Below are positions 62,587-64,000 of a stretch of DNA of 64,000 bases, one piece after another. The stretch spans positions 124,001 to 188,000 of the forward strand of contig JALNTX010000009.1 of assembly GCA_035726825.1 (NCBI GenBank), given 5' to 3'. Source of the stretch: Pseudocitrobacter sp913778145. GTDB taxonomy: Bacteria; Pseudomonadota; Gammaproteobacteria; Enterobacterales; Enterobacteriaceae. The translations under genes were made by a program, and so were the position numbers. Position 1 is the stretch's first letter. Every line of letters begins with the position of its first letter. The notes under the pieces were generated by a model that saw only the letters and a program-made list of their open reading frames with translations, was not told the DNA's origin and ran no database searches.

Positions 62587-62604
62587 TATCTTTGCTAACA
62601 ACAA

Positions 62605-64000
62605 TTATCGCTGCAAAGCGCCACCGCGCGTCGCAATGACTTTCTGATACCAGTAGAAACTTTTCTTACGACTGCGGTTAAGCGTGCCGGAACCGTCCTG
62701 CGCTAAATCGACGTAGATAAACCCGTAGCGTTTAGTCACTTCCGCTTTAGAAGCGCTGATAATATCAATCGGCCCCCATGAAGTGTATCCCATGACGTCA
62801 ACACCATCCTGAATAGCTTCCTGGACCTGCACCAGATGGTCGTTCAGATAACTAATACGGTAATCGTCGTTAATTTCGCCGTTGGCATCCGGTTTATCCT
62901 GCGCACCTAACCCATTTTCCACGATAAATAGCGGCTTCTGATAGCGATCCCACAATACATTGAGCAGCGTACGCAGACCGATGGGATCAATTTGCCATCC
63001 CCACTCCGAACTTTCCAGATGCGGGTTGGGGACCATATCCAGAATATTCCCTTTCAGCTTTTCAACCAGCTCGCTGTCTGCCGTGACGCAGCCGGTCATG
63101 TAATAGCTGAAAGAGATAAAATCAACCGTATGGCTGAGTGCTGCATTATCTTCTTTTGTGATATTAAACGCGATGTCATTTTCACGGAAATAACGTTGCA
63201 TATACCCCGGATAGCGTCCACGGCATTGCACATCGCCGAAGAACTGCCACTGACGATTATCCTGTAATGTGGCAAAGACATCTTCAGGTTTACAGGTGAG
63301 CGGATACATTAAACCGCCCAGCAGCATATTACCGATTTTGGCATCAGGGATAATCTCGTGGCAGGCTTTCACCGCCAGGCCACTGGCGACCAGCTGATGA
63401 TGAATCGCCTGATAGACTTCCGCTTTGCTGCAACCTTTTTGCAGGCCGACACCGGTTAACGGTGCATGCAGCGACATATTGATCTCATTAAAGGTAAGCC
63501 ACAGTTTGACTTTATGCTGATAACGGGTAAACACCGTCCGGGCATAATGTTCGAAGAACGTAATGACCTTACGGTTTCCCCAACCACCATAATTTTCCAC
63601 CAGCCCCCACGGCATTTCATAGTGCGACAACGTGACCAGCGGTTGAATGTTATGTGCCCGAAGCTCATCGAACAGTTTGTCATACCACGCCAGGCCCGCC
63701 TCATTCGGCTCATTTTCATCGCCCATCGGGAAAATACGCGCCCAGGCAATCGACACGCGCAAACAGGTAAAGCCCATTTCCGCGAACAGGGAAATATCTT
63801 CCGGGTAGCGATGGTAAAAATCGATGGCGACATCTTTAATGCTGCTGATACCTTCGCGGCTTTTTACCGGCTCGCCGAAAATGCCTTCCGGCAGCATGTC
63901 AGAGGTGGAAATACCTTTGCCATCTTCCTGCCATGCCCCTTCAACCTGATTAGCGGCCAGCGCACCGCCCCATAAAAATTTTTCCGGGAATGTTGTGTTC
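62605..64000 (-). CDS. GH1 6-phospho-beta-glucosidase (start lies beyond window end)
   Basis: Reads in frame to the window end, so it is partial at the N-terminus; an internal ATG at 63897 is not the start because the 34 codons before it encode the conserved GH1 opening (FPEKFLWGGALAANQVEGA, then WQEDGKG). Acid/base glutamate in LTFNEIN, nucleophile in IVENGLG, and the phosphate-binding set in SASKAEVTKRYG (Ser, Lys, Tyr). Hence a phospho-beta-glucosidase of the AscB/BglB/BglA type. Its own PTS may be just outside the window. Confidence 0.9.
   Translation of the reverse strand, partial: NTTFPEKFLWGGALAANQVEGAWQEDGKGISTSDMLPEGIFGEPVKSREGISSIKDVAIDFYHRYPEDISLFAEMGFTCLRVSIAWARIFPMGDENEPNEAGLAWYDKLFDELRAHNIQPLVTLSHYEMPWGLVENYGGWGNRKVITFFEHYARTVFTRYQHKVKLWLTFNEINMSLHAPLTGVGLQKGCSKAEVYQAIHHQLVASGLAVKACHEIIPDAKIGNMLLGGLMYPLTCKPEDVFATLQDNRQWQFFGDVQCRGRYPGYMQRYFRENDIAFNITKEDNAALSHTVDFISFSYYMTGCVTADSELVEKLKGNILDMVPNPHLESSEWGWQIDPIGLRTLLNVLWDRYQKPLFIVENGLGAQDKPDANGEINDDYRISYLNDHLVQVQEAIQDGVDVMGYTSWGPIDIISASKAEVTKRYGFIYVDLAQDGSGTLNRSRKKSFYWYQKVIATRGGALQR

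Noticed and set aside
62605..63897. GH1 protein beginning at the ATG at 63897
   Set aside because: The frame stays open to the window end and encodes the conserved GH1 N-terminus, so this ATG is internal.

Overview
The window is a contiguous piece of chromosome from a member of the Enterobacteriaceae. Most genes can be recognised as orthologues of the Escherichia coli K-12 segment that runs ybjM-ybjL-rybB-rcdA-ybjJ-ybjI-mdfA-ybjG-deoR-dacC-gstB-yliI-bssR-rimO-gsiDCBA-iaaA-moeAB-fsaA-pflEF-ybiV-ybiU-ybiT-ldtB-ybiR-mntR-mntS-opgE-ompX-rhtA-dps-glnHPQ-ybiO-rlmF-mcbA, in that order. REP/BIME palindromes of the E. coli/Salmonella/Citrobacter kind sit between many genes. Several differences from E. 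coli (ybjH, yliE and yliF missing, many carbohydrate genes inserted) point to a relative such as Citrobacter, Enterobacter, Lelliottia, Kluyvera or a neighbouring genus; the sequence alone does not settle the genus.

Layout. 1-7.9 kb: envelope and efflux genes (ybjM, ybjL, ybjJ, mdfA, ybjG), regulators rcdA and deoR, and the sigmaE-dependent small RNA RybB. 8-10.8 kb: a small two-gene DUF4177 module, dacC and gstB. 10.8-14.3 kb: an inserted LacI regulator, a cytoplasmic clan-A glycoside hydrolase and a periplasmic sugar-binding protein with no permease. 14.3-20.5 kb: yliI, bssR, rimO, then a cold-shock-domain/DUF2058 pair and a secreted protein made of about two dozen short repeats, occupying the place of yliEF. 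20.5-29 kb: glutathione importer gsiABCD with iaaA, and molybdopterin genes moeAB. 29-35.3 kb: fsaA, the glycyl radical enzyme pair pflEF, an inserted Rpn-type nuclease and ybiV. 35.4-42.7 kb: ybiU, then an inserted LacI regulator, an MFS transporter, a GH31 glycosidase and an AT-rich lipoprotein gene. 42.7-49.7 kb: ybiT, ldtB, an inserted GH1/GntR operon with a clear double operator, and the manganese genes ybiR-mntR-mntS. 50-60 kb: opgE, ompX, rhtA, dps, glnHPQ, ybiO, rlmF. 60-64 kb: a flavin reductase, mcbA, a divergent LuxR-type regulator with a DUF1090 periplasmic protein, and a second GH1 gene that runs off the window end.

How the genes work together. The conserved backbone covers envelope maintenance (dacC, ldtB, ybjG, opgE, ompX, ybiO), small-molecule transport (gsi, gln, mntR regulon, rhtA, mdfA), stress protection (dps) and anaerobic sugar metabolism (fsaA-pflEF-ybiV). 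Four separate insertions each pair a sugar regulator or enzyme with its own promoter region (LacI+GH, LacI+MFS+GH31, GntR+GH1, GH1), which suggests a lineage adapted to plant or gut oligosaccharides. No tRNA, rRNA, CRISPR array, prophage or insertion sequence was found. The most interesting items are the short-period repeat protein, a 14-base motif shared by pflE and ybiU, the orphan binding protein/hydrolase pair, the LuxR/DUF1090 pair and the double GntR operator.
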